From Hymenobacter volaticus (GTDB taxonomy: Bacteria; Bacteroidota; Bacteroidia; Cytophagales; Hymenobacteraceae), in assembly GCF_022921055.1 (NCBI RefSeq), contig NZ_CP095061.1, forward strand, positions 2,581,501-2,645,500: a DNA stretch of 64,000 nucleotides, read 5' to 3'. Each line of letters starts with the position of its first letter. The first letter of the stretch is position 1. A program made the translations under genes and the position numbers. Positions 8,482 to 19,430 of the stretch are shown one piece after another. Under the pieces are notes generated by a model. It ran no database searches. It was not told where the DNA came from and worked only from the letters and a program-made list of their open reading frames with translations.

Positions 8482-9372
8482 AACCTAGATCAGGTACGCT
8501 ACTTTCTGCGCTTAGCAGATAAGCTCCATTTCTGGCAGACAGCGGAACACCTCAACATGACGCAGTCATCGTTGAGCCGCCACATTCAGAGCCTTGAGAG
8601 TGAGTTAGGGTTTCGTCTATTCGAGCGCAATCAGCGCTCCGTGCGCCTGACAGCGGCCGGGCAACTGCTGCAAGGGGAGTGGCAGCGGTTATTGCCGGAG
8701 TTAGAAGCGGTGCAACGACACGCGCAGCAAATTAGCGCCGGCGAGGTGGGTAGCTTGCGTATTGGGCACATCGGGGCAGTAGCTCACGCATGGCTACCTA
8801 AGCTGCTGACCGGCTTTACGGCGCGCTACCCGCTGGTGCAGTTGGAACTCATCGAGGTAATTGCTACGGAATCGGAGCAGCGCTTGCTCACCTTCCAAGT
8901 GGACCTGGGCGTGTGGCGGCATCCGGCGGGAAGTCCGGCTTTGGCTTCGGAGCAGCTTTTCCTAGAGCCGCTGGCCTTGGTAGTGCCCGACCACCATTGG
9001 CTTCGGGAGGAAGCGTTTACCTCACTGGCTGATTTGCGCCAAGAGCGGTTTGTGTTGCCGGCCCTGAACGGTGATTCGCCCTACGTGCGGGTTCTTGGGC
9101 AGCTGTTTGCGCAGTACGGCTATCAGCCGCAACTCACTATTGCCTCTGACTTTGGGGCCACTATTCTAAGTTTAGTGGCGGCCGGTTTGGGTATATCGGT
9201 GCTGCCAATGTCATACGCTGGCAGCCCGATGCAAGGCTTGCGGTTCATAGAGTTGCCGCATCATTCGCCGGTATTTATGGTGTGGCGGCACGATGATCGG
9301 TCAGCGGTACTCCAGCATTTACTGGCCGAGGCGCGGCAGTTGAAGGGTGTGCTGTACCGAGCAGCTTACTAG
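8479..9372 (+). CDS. LysR-type transcriptional regulator
   Basis: 297 residues. The N-terminal winged helix-turn-helix is classical (NLDQVRYFLRLADKLHFWQT, then MTQSSLSRHIQSLESELGFRLFER), followed by the periplasmic-binding-like effector domain. The start is the ATG at 8479, because the LysR HTH always begins within a few residues of the N-terminus; the open frame to 8386 is not used. The next gene, a YeiH-type exporter in the same direction, is the likely target, as in the enterobacterial yeiE/yeiH pair (inference from family context). Confidence 0.9.
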   Translation: MNLDQVRYFLRLADKLHFWQTAEHLNMTQSSLSRHIQSLESELGFRLFERNQRSVRLTAAGQLLQGEWQRLLPELEAVQRHAQQISAGEVGSLRIGHIGAVAHAWLPKLLTGFTARYPLVQLELIEVIATESEQRLLTFQVDLGVWRHPAGSPALASEQLFLEPLALVVPDHHWLREEAFTSLADLRQERFVLPALNGDSPYVRVLGQLFAQYGYQPQLTIASDFGATILSLVAAGLGISVLPMSYAGSPMQGLRFIELPHHSPVFMVWRHDDRSAVLQHLLAEARQLKGVLYRAAY

Positions 9373-9450
9373 TCAAGCAGTCAGCCTTATTTATAACTTA
9401 TAGTAATAGGTAATAACAATTTCAGGTTATTCAGCCATTTTAGGCTAGCG

Positions 9451-9458
9451 TACATTTG
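9451..9458 (+). promoter_or_regulatory. -7 promoter box of the YeiH-family gene
   Basis: TACATTTG is a perfect TAnnTTTG match, 13 nt before the ATG at 9472. The 5' untranslated region would therefore be very short. Confidence 0.55.
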
Positions 9459-9471
9459 AGCAGCTAATTCC

Positions 9472-10509
9472 ATGTGCTGCTCTCATGCCGCCACCGATTC
9501 CAAGCTACCGGCTGCACCTATTGCTGAAGCTTCCTACTCCCACTTTTTTCGCCGCTTTCACACGCCTTACGCGGTATTGGGGCATGACCTCACCTTGCGC
9601 CAGGGCGTGTTTGCCTTGTTCTTCGTCTTTTGCTTGACGCCCTGGGCTTCGCCTCCGATGGCTTTGGCGCTGGGGCTCCTGCTAGCTCAAACGCTGGGCA
9701 ATCCTTTCTCCACTCATACGCGCCGCCTGACGCAGAAATTGCTGCAGTTCTCGGTTATCGGGCTAGGCTTTGGCATGAACGCGCAAGCGGCGGTGGCGGC
9801 TGGAAAAGAAGGTGTCTTGTTTACCGTAGCTTCTATTTCGGGAACCTTGCTGTTAGGCTACTTCATTGGCAAGTGGCTAGGGCTGGGCCGACAGGTAGTG
9901 CATCTGATTTCGTGCGGCACTGCCATTTGCGGAGGCTCCGCCATTGCGGCCGTAGGACCGGTGCTCCGGGCCAAAGACGAAGAAATGTCGGTAGCACTTG
10001 GTACTGTGTTCGTGCTCAATGCCCTAGCACTATTTGCTTTTCCGCCCATTGGGCATATTCTGGCCATGACGCAGAACCAGTTCGGCCTCTGGTGCGCCAT
10101 TGCCATCCACGACACCAGTTCGGTGGTTGGAGCAGCGGCAGCCTACGGCGACCAAGCCTTGCAAGTAGCTACCACCGTGAAGCTAGCCCGCGCCCTCTGG
10201 ATCATCCCCGTATCAGTTGGCACGGCTCTGCTCTTCAAGCAGCAAGGCGTCAAGGTCAAGATTCCGTATTTCATTCTCGGCTTCGTTGCTGCCATGCTAC
10301 TCAATACATTCGTGCCCGTAGCCAAGCCGCTAGGGCCGGTGCTGGTGCAGCTAGCCAAGATTGGCCTGACGGCGACCCTATTCTTTATTGGGGCCGGTTT
10401 GTCGGTCAAGGTGGTGCGCTCCGTGGGAATACGGCCTTATATATTAGGAGTGTTGCTCTGGCTTGTTATTTCTACAGCTTCGCTCTTCGTGATCTTGCAC
10501 GCGGCATAA
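9472..10509 (+). CDS. YeiH family putative sulfate exporter
   Basis: 345 residues, about ten hydrophobic segments, with the UPF0324/YeiH signatures LISCGTAICGGSAIAAVGPV and AIAIHDTSSVVGAA. The family is annotated as putative sulfate export; the substrate is not proven here. A perfect -7 box lies 13 nt upstream, and a LysR gene precedes it, fitting a regulator/transporter pair. Confidence 0.88.
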   Translation: MCCSHAATDSKLPAAPIAEASYSHFFRRFHTPYAVLGHDLTLRQGVFALFFVFCLTPWASPPMALALGLLLAQTLGNPFSTHTRRLTQKLLQFSVIGLGFGMNAQAAVAAGKEGVLFTVASISGTLLLGYFIGKWLGLGRQVVHLISCGTAICGGSAIAAVGPVLRAKDEEMSVALGTVFVLNALALFAFPPIGHILAMTQNQFGLWCAIAIHDTSSVVGAAAAYGDQALQVATTVKLARALWIIPVSVGTALLFKQQGVKVKIPYFILGFVAAMLLNTFVPVAKPLGPVLVQLAKIGLTATLFFIGAGLSVKVVRSVGIRPYILGVLLWLVISTASLFVILHAA

Positions 10510-10782
10510 CGGTTGCCCGGCAGCTTTTGCGTTGGCATTCTCTTGCCGTTCCGATACAAGAGGCATTTGGATACAATTGTTAAATGGTTTCACTCCAATT
10601 TCTCTTCCGCTCGCTACGCAGCATTTCAGAATGATAATTAACCGTTTAGTAACGCTGCCAGATAAGTAGCAAGCGAACTTGAGCGTTTAGGTTTGCCAAG
10701 CGTTGCACAGCGAAAGTAAATGCTCGCTAATAGTTGTGTTGCGCCGATATGCCGTTACTTTCTTACTCTGTACCTTCGCGGT

Positions 10783-11489
10783 ATGACTCCTACTCGCCGC
10801 CGGGCGCCATTGCTGGCTCCGTCCTTGCTTGCTGCCGACTTCGCTAATCTTCAATTCGAAACCGAGCGACTGGCCAATAGCGCCGCCGATTGGTTGCACT
10901 GCGACATCATGGATGGCCGCTTCGTGCCCAATATCTCGTTCGGGATTCCGGTGCTTCAAGCCATTCACCGCCACGCCAAGCAGCCGCTCGACGTGCATTT
11001 GATGATCGAGGACCCGCAGAACTACCTTTCGGCCGTACGTGACGCCGGGGCGCACATGATTACGGTGCACTACGAAGCCTGCACGCATTTGCACCGCGTG
11101 ATCGAGCAAATCAAGGCGCTAGGATGCCAGGCCGGGGTGGCCCTGAATCCGCACACGCCGGTATGGCTGCTCGAAGACATTGCCGCCGACCTCGATCTGG
11201 TGTTGGTGATGTCGGTGAACCCTGGTTTTGGGGCCAATCCTTTATTCCAAACACGCTGCGCAAGGTAGCGGCCCTAAAAGAGTTGCTGATCGATAGTGGC
11301 TCGGCGGCGCTGATTGAAATTGATGGCGGCGTCAATCAAGATAATGCCTTGGCCCTGGTAGAAGCGGGTGCCGATGTGTTGGTGGCCGGTTCGTTTGTAT
11401 TCAACTCGCCGGACCCCGTGGCTACGTTGGCCGATATGCGGGCGCAGCTTGCGGCGGGAGTTAATCTGGAAGAACAGGAGCCGAGCTAA
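10783..11489 (+). CDS. rpe: Ribulose-phosphate 3-epimerase, frameshifted
   Basis: Rpe interconverts ribulose-5-P and xylulose-5-P. The N-terminal part shows LLAPSLLAADFANL, the metal site WLHCDIMDGRFVPNISFG and DVHLMIEDP. The conserved VNPGFGGQSFIP is broken: the frame goes off after VNPGFG at GGGG 11230-11233 and resumes one base out of phase (GQSFIPNTLRKVAALK). One added G restores 235 residues. Start at ATG 10783, 4 nt after a -7-like TACCTTCG (10771-10778). The stop TAA overlaps the next ATG by one base (TAATG), so the TonB receptor is translationally coupled. Confidence 0.9.
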
Positions 11490-14058
11490 TGCCCCACTTT
11501 TCCGCTGCTATGGGCTGGTTGGTGCGGCCTTTGTGTTTGAACTTGTTGAGAGCAGTGCCGCTACTTGGGCTGGCACCTCTCACGCTTGTAGTAGTAGCGC
11601 CGGCCACGGCGGTGGCCCAGCAAACGCGCATTACCCTCAGCGGGATTGTGCGCGATGCAGACGGCCAACCCGTAGAGTTAGTAGGAGTAGGAGTAGAAGG
11701 TCAGCCCGGCGGTACCTCCACCGATAGCGAAGGCCGCTTCACCCTGAATGTAGTTCGCACGGGCCGCCCGGCGGTGCTGGTAGTGCGCGGGCTGCGCTTC
11801 AAGCCTCTGCGCGTGCCCCTAACGCTCACCGATGACCAGCGCGAACTACGCCTGACGCTCCAGAGCGACGCCCGGGCCTTGAGCAATGTCACGGTGCGGG
11901 GCCGCAACGACGAAGCCGATACCCGCGAGCAGGTCAGCATGATCAAGCTCGATCCGCGCACGGCCAAGGTGCTGCCGTCGCCGTTCGGTGATTTCAACGC
12001 CATTCTCAAAACCTTGCCCGGCGTAACGTCGACCAACGAGCTAACCAGCACTTACTCGGTGCGCGGCGGCAACTACGACGAAAACCTGGTGTATGTCAAC
12101 GGTATCGAGATATACCGGCCGTTTCTGGTCACGGCGGCGCAGCAGGAGGGCCTAAGCTTCATCAACCCTGATCTGGTAAGCAAGGTAGAGTTTTCGACGG
12201 GTGGCTGGCAGCCGCAGTTTGGCGACAAGCTTTCGTCGGTGCTCAACATTGCCTACAAGCAGCCTGCTAAATTCGGGGCCTCCGCCACGGCGAGTTTGGT
12301 GGGAGGCGCGATGCACGTGGAAGCCACTTCGCCCAACAAGCGCCTAAGCTACTTGGCCGGAGTGCGCTACAAAAATGCCACCTACGTGCTACGCTCCCTC
12401 AAGCAGCAACAAGGCGGCTACAACCCCACGTTCTATGATGGGCAAGTCTACCTCAATGCCAATTTAGGCCCTAAGGACTACCCGGAACGCACGTCATTAG
12501 GGCTGCTGACCACTTTCGCGCACAACGACTACCGTTTCACGCCCGAAACCGGCCAAAGCACCTTCAGCACGGCTACCAACCAATTCACGCGGTTATTTAT
12601 CGTGTACGATGGGCGGGAGCGGATGCAGTACGACATGTACCAGGGTGGCCTCAACCTGAAGCATAACTTCAGCGACAAGTTTCAAACCGAGTTGCTAGGC
12701 GGCCTCGTTTACTCGCGCGAATTAGAATACCGGGATGTGGAAGCCAGCTACAGTTTGGCCGATATCAACCGCGACCCCAATTCGCCCGATTTCAACAAAG
12801 CCGTACGCCAGCGTGACGTCGGGTCCCGGTTCGACCATTCGCGCAATACCCTCACCGCGCGCATTGCCACCGCCGAAGCCCGAGCCCGCTGGACGCCAGG
12901 TGCCGGCCACACGGTGCGCTTCGGTGTCAAGACGGGGCGGGAGCGAATTGAAGATGCGCTCAACGAGTACAGTTTCGCCGATTCGGCCGATTACGTGCCC
13001 GATGGGCGCCGCAGCCGGCAAATCTCGGATCTGGATTTGAGCAGCACCCGCACGCAGGGCTATGCGCAGCACACCCTGGAACTAGATTCGTTGCGCACGC
13101 TCACGTACGGGGTGCGGGCGCATTACTGGTCGGTAAACAAGCAGCTGGTGGTGAGCCCACGGGTGCAGTTTTCCTTTATCCCGCGCCAGCACGCCAACCG
13201 CTCTTACAAAGTAGCGGCTGGCTTGTACTATCAGCCGCCTTTCTACCGCGAACTGCGCGACCAGCAAGGCATGCGCGCTACGCCCGGTAGTCCGCTCCTC
13301 ATCGAAGCCAGCTTAAATCCGGAATTGCGGGCGCAACGCTCCATGCACTTCATTGTCGGCAACGAAATTCGGTTCGAGCAGTGGGGCGGCCGTTCCGCTT
13401 CAATGGCGAGGCCTACGTGAAGTACCTCACCGACGTGGTGCCCTACGACATTGATAATGTGCGGCTGCGCTATTTCGCTAAAAACAATGCCACCGCGTAC
13501 GTGGCCGGCATAGATACGCGCATTGGCGGCGAGTTCGTGAACGGGGCTGAATCGTGGTTTAGCTTGGGCGTGCTCACCACCCGCGAAAACATCGAAGGCG
13601 ACTCTGTGACGCGGTATGACGAGGACGGCAACATTGTGGGGCGCGATGCCAAAGGCTACATCCGCCGCCCCCAGGATCAGCGCGTTAATTTGGGCGTTTT
13701 CTTTCAAGACCACTTGCCCAACAACCCTTCGGTGCGCGGCTACGTGAACATTGTGTTTGGTACGGGCTTGCCGTTTAGCCCGCCCGGCTTGCCCGAGCTG
13801 CGCGGCACCGATGCCCAAACCCGTTCCTACAAGCGCGTCGACTTAGGGTTCTCGAAAGTGGTAGCCTTAAGCAACCAGCGCGAACGGCGCATCGGTCAGC
13901 TGGAAAGCCTCTGGATTGGCTTGGAAATACTCAATATACTGGGCGCCAACAACGTGGGCGGCTACAGCTACATTCAGGACCTGAACGGCCGTACGTATTC
14001 CGTGCCCAACTACCTGTCGCAGCGCGTTGTGAATTTGCGGGTAATTGCGCGGTTCTAA
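11489..14058 (+). CDS. TonB-dependent outer-membrane receptor with carboxypeptidase-regulatory-like domain, frameshifted
   Basis: About 856 residues after correction. Order: signal peptide (to about residue 44, AVAQQ), a CarboxypepD-regulatory-like beta sandwich (ITLSGIVRDADGQPVELVGV), a plug domain (GDFNAILKTLPGV, then TYSVRGGNYDENLVYVNGIEI), and a beta barrel to the final aromatic residue (VVNLRVIARF). The frame breaks at GGGG 13383-13386: EQWG is followed in the other phase by GRPFRFNGEAYVKYL. One missing G explains it. No SusD-like partner follows, so the ligand is unknown. The start codon overlaps the rpe stop. Confidence 0.88.
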
Positions 14059-14345
14059 GGCCAAAAGCAAGGTAGATAATTGCTTTCGTGCTTCATAAGC
14101 CATCAACCATCGAAGTTTATTTAACCACCGCCAACTTCAAGTAGCTGGAACAGAAACTATAACACTTGCAGGACGCGGATTTGTGGTCTTTAGGCTGCTA
14201 AGCATTTAACCCCCGATCAGCAAGTAGTTGTCCTGGGCATGGTGTACGGAAAGCTTGCATGAGAAACACGGCCTGCGCATCGCGACAGCGTTTTTTGGCG
14301 AGCGGCAGGTGAACAAACGTGCATCACGAGAGAAGAAGGAAGCGG

Positions 14346-14756
14346 CTATAGTCTCTGGTAAGCAACGGTGCAGCCTTCGGGATCTTGCAAGGTGAGAGTG
14401 TCTGCATCCAAGGAGGCTTTATAGGCCACCACGGCATCGGTGTAAGTGGAAATTTGCACCGTATCCTGATTGACGGTGAAATTGCCCACGTCCCAGACGG
14501 GTTGTACCTGCGCTTGTGCGTCGCCCTGCGCCATGTAGAGGCCATTTGGTTTGAATTCTATGGTGGCGGGGTACTTGGTGCTGCACGTTGAATCCGTGCT
14601 TTTTTGCCAATGGCCGGTTAGGTTCATGGGAGTGGTTCGCAAGGAAGTGTGAGAGTTCGTAACGCAACTTGGCCATAGCCCTCCGCCAAGTAGGCAGAGC
14701 GCTATGACCAATTGCTTATTCGTAGTTTGGAAGTGGCAAGCGAGCTTCAAACTCAA
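14346..14756 (-). CDS. Small lipocalin-like lipoprotein
   Basis: 136 residues. A hydrophobic segment (QLVIALCLLGGGLWPSC) ends at a loose lipobox, followed by MNLTGHWQKSTDSTCSTKYPATIEFKPNGLYMA, the start of a lipocalin-like or META-like beta barrel common in Bacteroidota. Two later Cys may form a disulfide. It lies 3 bp downstream of the metalloprotease gene and is probably in its operon. The 14059-14345 stretch downstream holds no gene I can support. Confidence 0.65.
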   Translation of the reverse strand: MSLKLACHFQTTNKQLVIALCLLGGGLWPSCVTNSHTSLRTTPMNLTGHWQKSTDSTCSTKYPATIEFKPNGLYMAQGDAQAQVQPVWDVGNFTVNQDTVQISTYTDAVVAYKASLDADTLTLQDPEGCTVAYQRL

Positions 14757-14759
14757 AAG

Positions 14760-16996
14760 TTAGTGCGTTACCAACGTGTTGGTTCCTTTCTCCGGCATGG
14801 CATCGGCTTTGCTCTTTGCTTTCGCCCGCAGAACGGTCGTCATTTTGTCTTGCGCGGCGCTGTCACCGGTTCCGGCTTGGTTGGCCAGCTTGGTGCACTT
14901 GCGAACTTCGGCCGCATTCATTACTGTGTCTTCGTCCAACAAATCTGCTGCGGCCTCTAGATTCGCTTTCCGCTTCCGGAAGGGTTGGGCCAAACGCTTG
15001 GCTTCGATGTAGGCATAGTGTGGACGCAGTACCTCATCAGTCAGCGCGGCCTGAATGGCGGCATTGCCTTCGGTGAGGTGGTCGCCGGTGAGTACCAAGC
15101 TCAGCAGCGTATCGGGCGTGTTGAGCACTTTCATGGCTGCGCGGGCATGCGAAGCGGTTTGCGCCGTCGTCACGAACACGTTCACTTGGTTGCTGAGCCC
15201 CACGTGGCCGCCGTACAAATCCCACGTTACTTCCACCTCAATGGTGTAGCTGCCGGCGCTTGGGAACAAAGCGCCCTCGGCCCCCCGCAGCAGCGTTATC
15301 GACTCGCTGATATGGTCGCCGGGCTCCATGTATTTCAGTGTCACCTCGTCCACACACAGTATCAGAGGGTTGAAGGTCCGGACGTTGCCCGCCGAATCGA
15401 CCACCCGGCCACTCACGCAGCCGTATTTCATGTTCAGGCTTTCGGGAGCTGGTAGGGCGGTATCGGAGACGTTTTTTAAGCTGATTTCCAGGCGTACGGG
15501 CGCCCCAAGCGGCAATACATCCTGCACGGCCGCTACCTGCAACTCCAGGCCCACTGCTTCTTCGCGCTCGTCGTCGGGCTGAGCGGTTGGGTGGAATAGG
15601 CGGTGCCGAAGGCCAGGCCCCCGGGCCGCACGTAGATGTCGGGCATGTGTTGCAGCCGCTTCTGGTCGTCGGAGGCGTGGGCCCACTTCACGTTGTCAGG
15701 GAACTGCACGGGCGGCACGGCCCCGGCCGAAATCACGTCGGTGGTGTTCATGATGCCGAAGTCGACCGTGTTGTGGTAGAGCCCCATGGCGTGGCCGATT
15801 TCGTGCAAGGCCGTGCGGAAATAGGGGGCTTTGGCCGTGCCAAACCGCATGCCTTTCACTTTGCCCCAGTCATCGGTGTTCGGAATCATCCAGTGCGAAG
15901 AAATACCGATGCCTTCACGGGGCACGTTGTTGGAGTCGGTGCCGCCGTTGTCGTACATGATACCGCGGGGAGTGGAGTCGATGTTGTTGACGACTAGCAC
16001 GTGGTAGCGCCACTCGTTGTCGAGGTTCGAGGAGTCGCGGCGGGCCAGCATAGCGGCATGCATTTCGCCGTCGGTCCAGGAGTCGCCGCTGGGTTCGGCC
16101 ACGTCGGAATTGCTGGTTACGGCGTTGATTTGCCAGCCTACTTCATCAAAGACAGATTGCCAAGTATGGCCCGCGCCACTGTCGAGGGGCGCTTCGGCAT
16201 CGGCTACCCGGTCAATTTCCACGGTGGCTTTGCGCAGGTATTTCGATACCCAACCCATCGTCAGGTTGCCCACCACTATATTGCTGGCATTGCGCACCGG
16301 CCCGGTCAGGTAGTCGGCGCCGGCCGGATAATTGGCCGGGGCCGCCCCAAAAGTCATAAGCGCCGTGAAAGTGCCTTCCTTGGTCCATTGCGGTGACACC
16401 GATACACCGTTGAACTTCCACATTTCAAAGCCCAGCGTGAAGGTTTTGGAGGTGCTGATAAGCTCTAAAATCTGCGTAATGCGAAGGTAGTAGCGGTAGT
16501 TGCTGCGCGAGAAAATCGGAATGCCGTTCGAGGGGTTGGGTTCGCCCAGAAAGAAGGAGGCATCGTTTTGGGGCACTACCGCGCCGCCCACCGCCTTGCC
16601 ATTGACTACCGGAAAAGGCGTGGGAATCGGCCAAATCTTGAATGGTTTGTGCTGGTATAAGTCGCCGCTGGCAATGGTGTTGGTGCCAATGCGCTGCACC
16701 CGGATGGTGCCATCGTAGTGATAATCGACGCCGGTTGGCGTGAACCGGGTCAGATAGCAGCCAGTATTGAGGGAGAAAAACTTAAGCAGAGAGGTAATAC
16801 GCGTGAGCTCGTCGGCAGGCAACCGAAGAAATTCCTCGGATAGATTAGGCTGGGCATTGATGGGGTCGGGGAGCAGGGGAAACTTAACCGGCCCATCTTG
16901 CGGAATTTTGGGCGACCCTTCCAAAGGTGATTCGTTGGGTGCTGCTTCCATGGCTTTGCCGTTTGCCCTTTTGGTTTCTGGCTTGGTTGTGCTCAT
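14760..16996 (-). CDS. Matrixin-like metalloprotease with C-terminal beta domain, frameshifted
   Basis: About 745 residues after correction. The metzincin zinc site HEIGHAMGLYH (about residues 398-408) is followed by the Met-turn region DFGIMN, so the fold is matrixin/ADAM-like. The rest of the C-terminal third (VRLEISLKNVSDTALPAPES and on) looks like an immunoglobulin-type or DUF-like beta domain plus a helical Lys-rich tail. The frame breaks near GGG 15576-15578 (QPLSP, then DDEREEAVGLELQ in the other phase); one missing base repairs it. Oddly the N-terminus (MSTTKPETKRANGKAMEAAP) has no signal peptide, and an in-frame stop just upstream excludes an extension. Confidence 0.78.
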
Positions 16997-17454
16997 CGGT
17001 TTGGGGAATTATGATTGATAGAAAAAACGATATGAGAAAAGTGAAAAGGCATGGGGGCAGCAGCCCGACCGAAGCACGGGTTCGGTAAGTGACATGGCTA
17101 GATAAAATCGGTGTTGCTAGTAGTGCCAGCTAAGCAGGTGTGGTAGTGCTGGCCTTGCGTTTTGGGTCCCTTCCGATGCGCCTTCTTTGCAGCAACCCTG
17201 CCCGAGACCGGGCTCGTCGTGAGGGGTGCGTAAGTATATGCAAGTTCTAATATTGATGGGGCGCTGTCAATCACATAAACGTGTTATTGACAGAAGGCTT
17301 AAACAGCGCCACCGAATACGCTTTGCGCTAGTAACTGCTAGGTTTGCACTCCATGCAAGAATTGCTTGCGGTGGCAGTCTAGCGAGACTCGTTAGCGTCG
17401 ACTTGTCCGGTAGGGCAATCAGTTTTGTTTTTCCATTTCACTATTCGCTGTTCT
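16997..17454. other. Intergenic region with an 8-bp inverted repeat
   Basis: No gene is supported in these 458 bp between divergent genes. CTGTCAAT (17264-17271) and ATTGACAG (17286-17293) form an inverted repeat with a 14-bp spacer, about 160 bp before the glycosidase gene; an operator is possible but unproven. Confidence 0.5.
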
Positions 17455-18915
17455 ATGCAGTTGCTTACCGCTACCAGCAACGCGCGCCTTCCCGTGAAAC
17501 CGCCGTCCCTGGTATCGTTGCCTTGGATTCAAGTGGCACCGAATGCTCCCTATTTCATCACCGAAAACGGCCATAGTTGGACTCCCATCGGGCAGAACGA
17601 CGCTATCAACTGGCCGGAGTTTGATGGTTTGTTCCGGCGCAAGAACATGGCTGCGGTGGAAGCACACTTGATTTGGCTGGCGGCCCACGGCGTAACCTGT
17701 CTGCGCTTTATGCTGGAATACTGCCAAACCGAAAACCGCTATATCGAGCGGCCAGCCGGCAACTTTCAGTTCAACATGGTCCGGCTCTGGGACGATTTAT
17801 TTGCACTCTGCGAAAAGCACGGCTTGCGCATTCTGCTCACGCCCTACGACACGTTTTGGATGTGGATCCGCTGGAAGCATCACCCCTACAACAAGCAAAA
17901 TGGCGGACCCTGCGCCTGCCGTTCGCAATGGTTGTTGTGCCCCGGCACGTTGGAAGCCATCAAGCAGCGGCTCACCTTCGCAACGGAGCGGTGGGGCGGG
18001 AGCGGAGCTTTGTTTGCCTGGGACCTGTGGAACGAGATTCACCCCGGCCACGCCGCGAAAAGCACCGCCGGTTTCCACGATTTCATAGGGGACATAGGCA
18101 GCCACTTGCGGGAGGTGGAAACCCGGCTCTACGGCCGGGCCCACCTGCAAACGGTGTCGCTGTTTGGGCCGGTGCTTTATGCCCATCCGGCCGTGGCCGA
18201 CGCCATTTTCCGGCACCCGACACTGGATTTCGCCACCACCCACTTCTACGACGCCAAGACCATCGACCACCCTAAAAACACGGTTGATTCGGCCCTTCGT
18301 ACCGGCGCGCTGGTGCGAGAGGCACTAGCGCATCTGCACCAACCGAAGCCGTTTTTCGATAGTGAACACGGGCCGATTCATGCCTTCAAGGACTTGAAGC
18401 GTACGCTGCCAGCGCCGTTCGACGACGAATACTTCCGCCACATGCAGTGGGCCCACTTGGCTTCGGGCGGCGCGGGCGGTGGCATGCGCTGGCCCAACCG
18501 CACACCCCATATGCTAACACCCGGCATGCGAGCTGCGCAGCGTAGCCTAGCCGATTTTACTGCTCTTATTGACTGGTCGCGGTTTCGGCGTCGCAACCTC
18601 AACCACGAAATACAGCTTTCAACACCTGCCTTTGCGGGTTTTGCCTGCGGCGACGCCGAGCAGGCGGTGGTATGGCTGCTGCGACAAGACAAGCGCGACA
18701 AAGAAAAACGGGTGCTCAAAACCGCGAAGCCGCTACATGTACAGCTGCAAGTTCCGGGGCTGCGGCCCGGTACCTACCGCGTGCATCTGTGGGATACCGT
18801 GAGCGGGTGCGAAGTGGGCCAGCTACAGGAGCAAGTGGAAGCCGATAACGTGTTGAGCGTGCAACTGCCCTCCCTTATAACAGATATTGCCTTGGCTGTC
18901 CAGCGGATAGCCTAG
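17455..18915 (+). CDS. GH5-like (clan A) glycoside hydrolase, apparently cytoplasmic
   Basis: 486 residues. A TIM-barrel glycosidase of the cellulase/GH5 type: the likely acid/base Glu194 lies in AWDLWNEIHPG and the likely nucleophile Glu304 in FFDSEHGPI. An N-terminal segment (PYFITENGHSWTPIGQNDAI) resembles the first strand of DUF5060-like glycosidases, and the C-terminal 90 residues form a beta domain. There is no signal peptide with the ATG at 17455, nor with the open frame from 17425, so an intracellular oligosaccharide substrate is likely. Monocistronic; substrate unknown. Confidence 0.75.
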   Translation: MQLLTATSNARLPVKPPSLVSLPWIQVAPNAPYFITENGHSWTPIGQNDAINWPEFDGLFRRKNMAAVEAHLIWLAAHGVTCLRFMLEYCQTENRYIERPAGNFQFNMVRLWDDLFALCEKHGLRILLTPYDTFWMWIRWKHHPYNKQNGGPCACRSQWLLCPGTLEAIKQRLTFATERWGGSGALFAWDLWNEIHPGHAAKSTAGFHDFIGDIGSHLREVETRLYGRAHLQTVSLFGPVLYAHPAVADAIFRHPTLDFATTHFYDAKTIDHPKNTVDSALRTGALVREALAHLHQPKPFFDSEHGPIHAFKDLKRTLPAPFDDEYFRHMQWAHLASGGAGGGMRWPNRTPHMLTPGMRAAQRSLADFTALIDWSRFRRRNLNHEIQLSTPAFAGFACGDAEQAVVWLLRQDKRDKEKRVLKTAKPLHVQLQVPGLRPGTYRVHLWDTVSGCEVGQLQEQVEADNVLSVQLPSLITDIALAVQRIA

Positions 18916-19056
18916 GTAGCAGCTGCCGAGCGGTCAGGAATACGCTACTACAAGTGCGGCGTACCTTTCTCAATAACGCCGATCTATGCAGCTGATATTA
19001 AAGTATATAAGCGCTAAAGGCTTTTGCGGACGACAAATATTCCATAATTTATATCT

Positions 19057-19314
19057 ATGGAAAAACAACTACCCGCAGTTGGCCTCTCACGCTTTTTCGG
19101 GGCCGTAATGGGCATAGCGCTTTTGCTAGCTACTGCTCTATTTCTACCTTTTCTTTATATACTAGGCTTAGTGGTCGTATTCAGGGCTGAATATTTCTTG
19201 AGCGAGCGGTTTGCGCGGAGTAAGGGGCTCTACAAGTTGTGGATAGCCTTATTGACCATGTGCGTATTCATCGTCGTGCTATCCTTGGTCAAGGTGTTGT
19301 TGAGAAGCTACTAA
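19057..19314 (+). CDS. Small two-helix membrane protein
   Basis: 85 residues with two long hydrophobic helices (about 12-38 and 62-82) and a charged loop (ERFARSKGLYK). I recognise no family. A start ATG at 19057 lies downstream of an AT-rich stretch. It stands alone between the glycosidase and the acetyltransferase. Confidence 0.55.
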   Translation: MEKQLPAVGLSRFFGAVMGIALLLATALFLPFLYILGLVVVFRAEYFLSERFARSKGLYKLWIALLTMCVFIVVLSLVKVLLRSY

Positions 19315-19430
19315 GGTTGGCCTGCGGGCAATGGCCGCTGCTATTGCTGTGCAAGGCGGAAGCGAGTAAAGTTTTGCATTGGCTTGAAACCAAAGGCAGT
19401 CTTGTGTAAGGCTTTTTCTATCTTGGGCCC

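Noticed and set aside
9630..10583. 317-codon ORF in another frame over the YeiH gene
   Set aside because: The YeiH frame has clear membrane segments and family motifs; this frame gives an Arg/Ser/His-rich product.
10510..10782. Riboswitch or ncRNA before rpe
   Set aside because: No extended helix or known aptamer pattern found by eye; only a -7-like box near the ATG.
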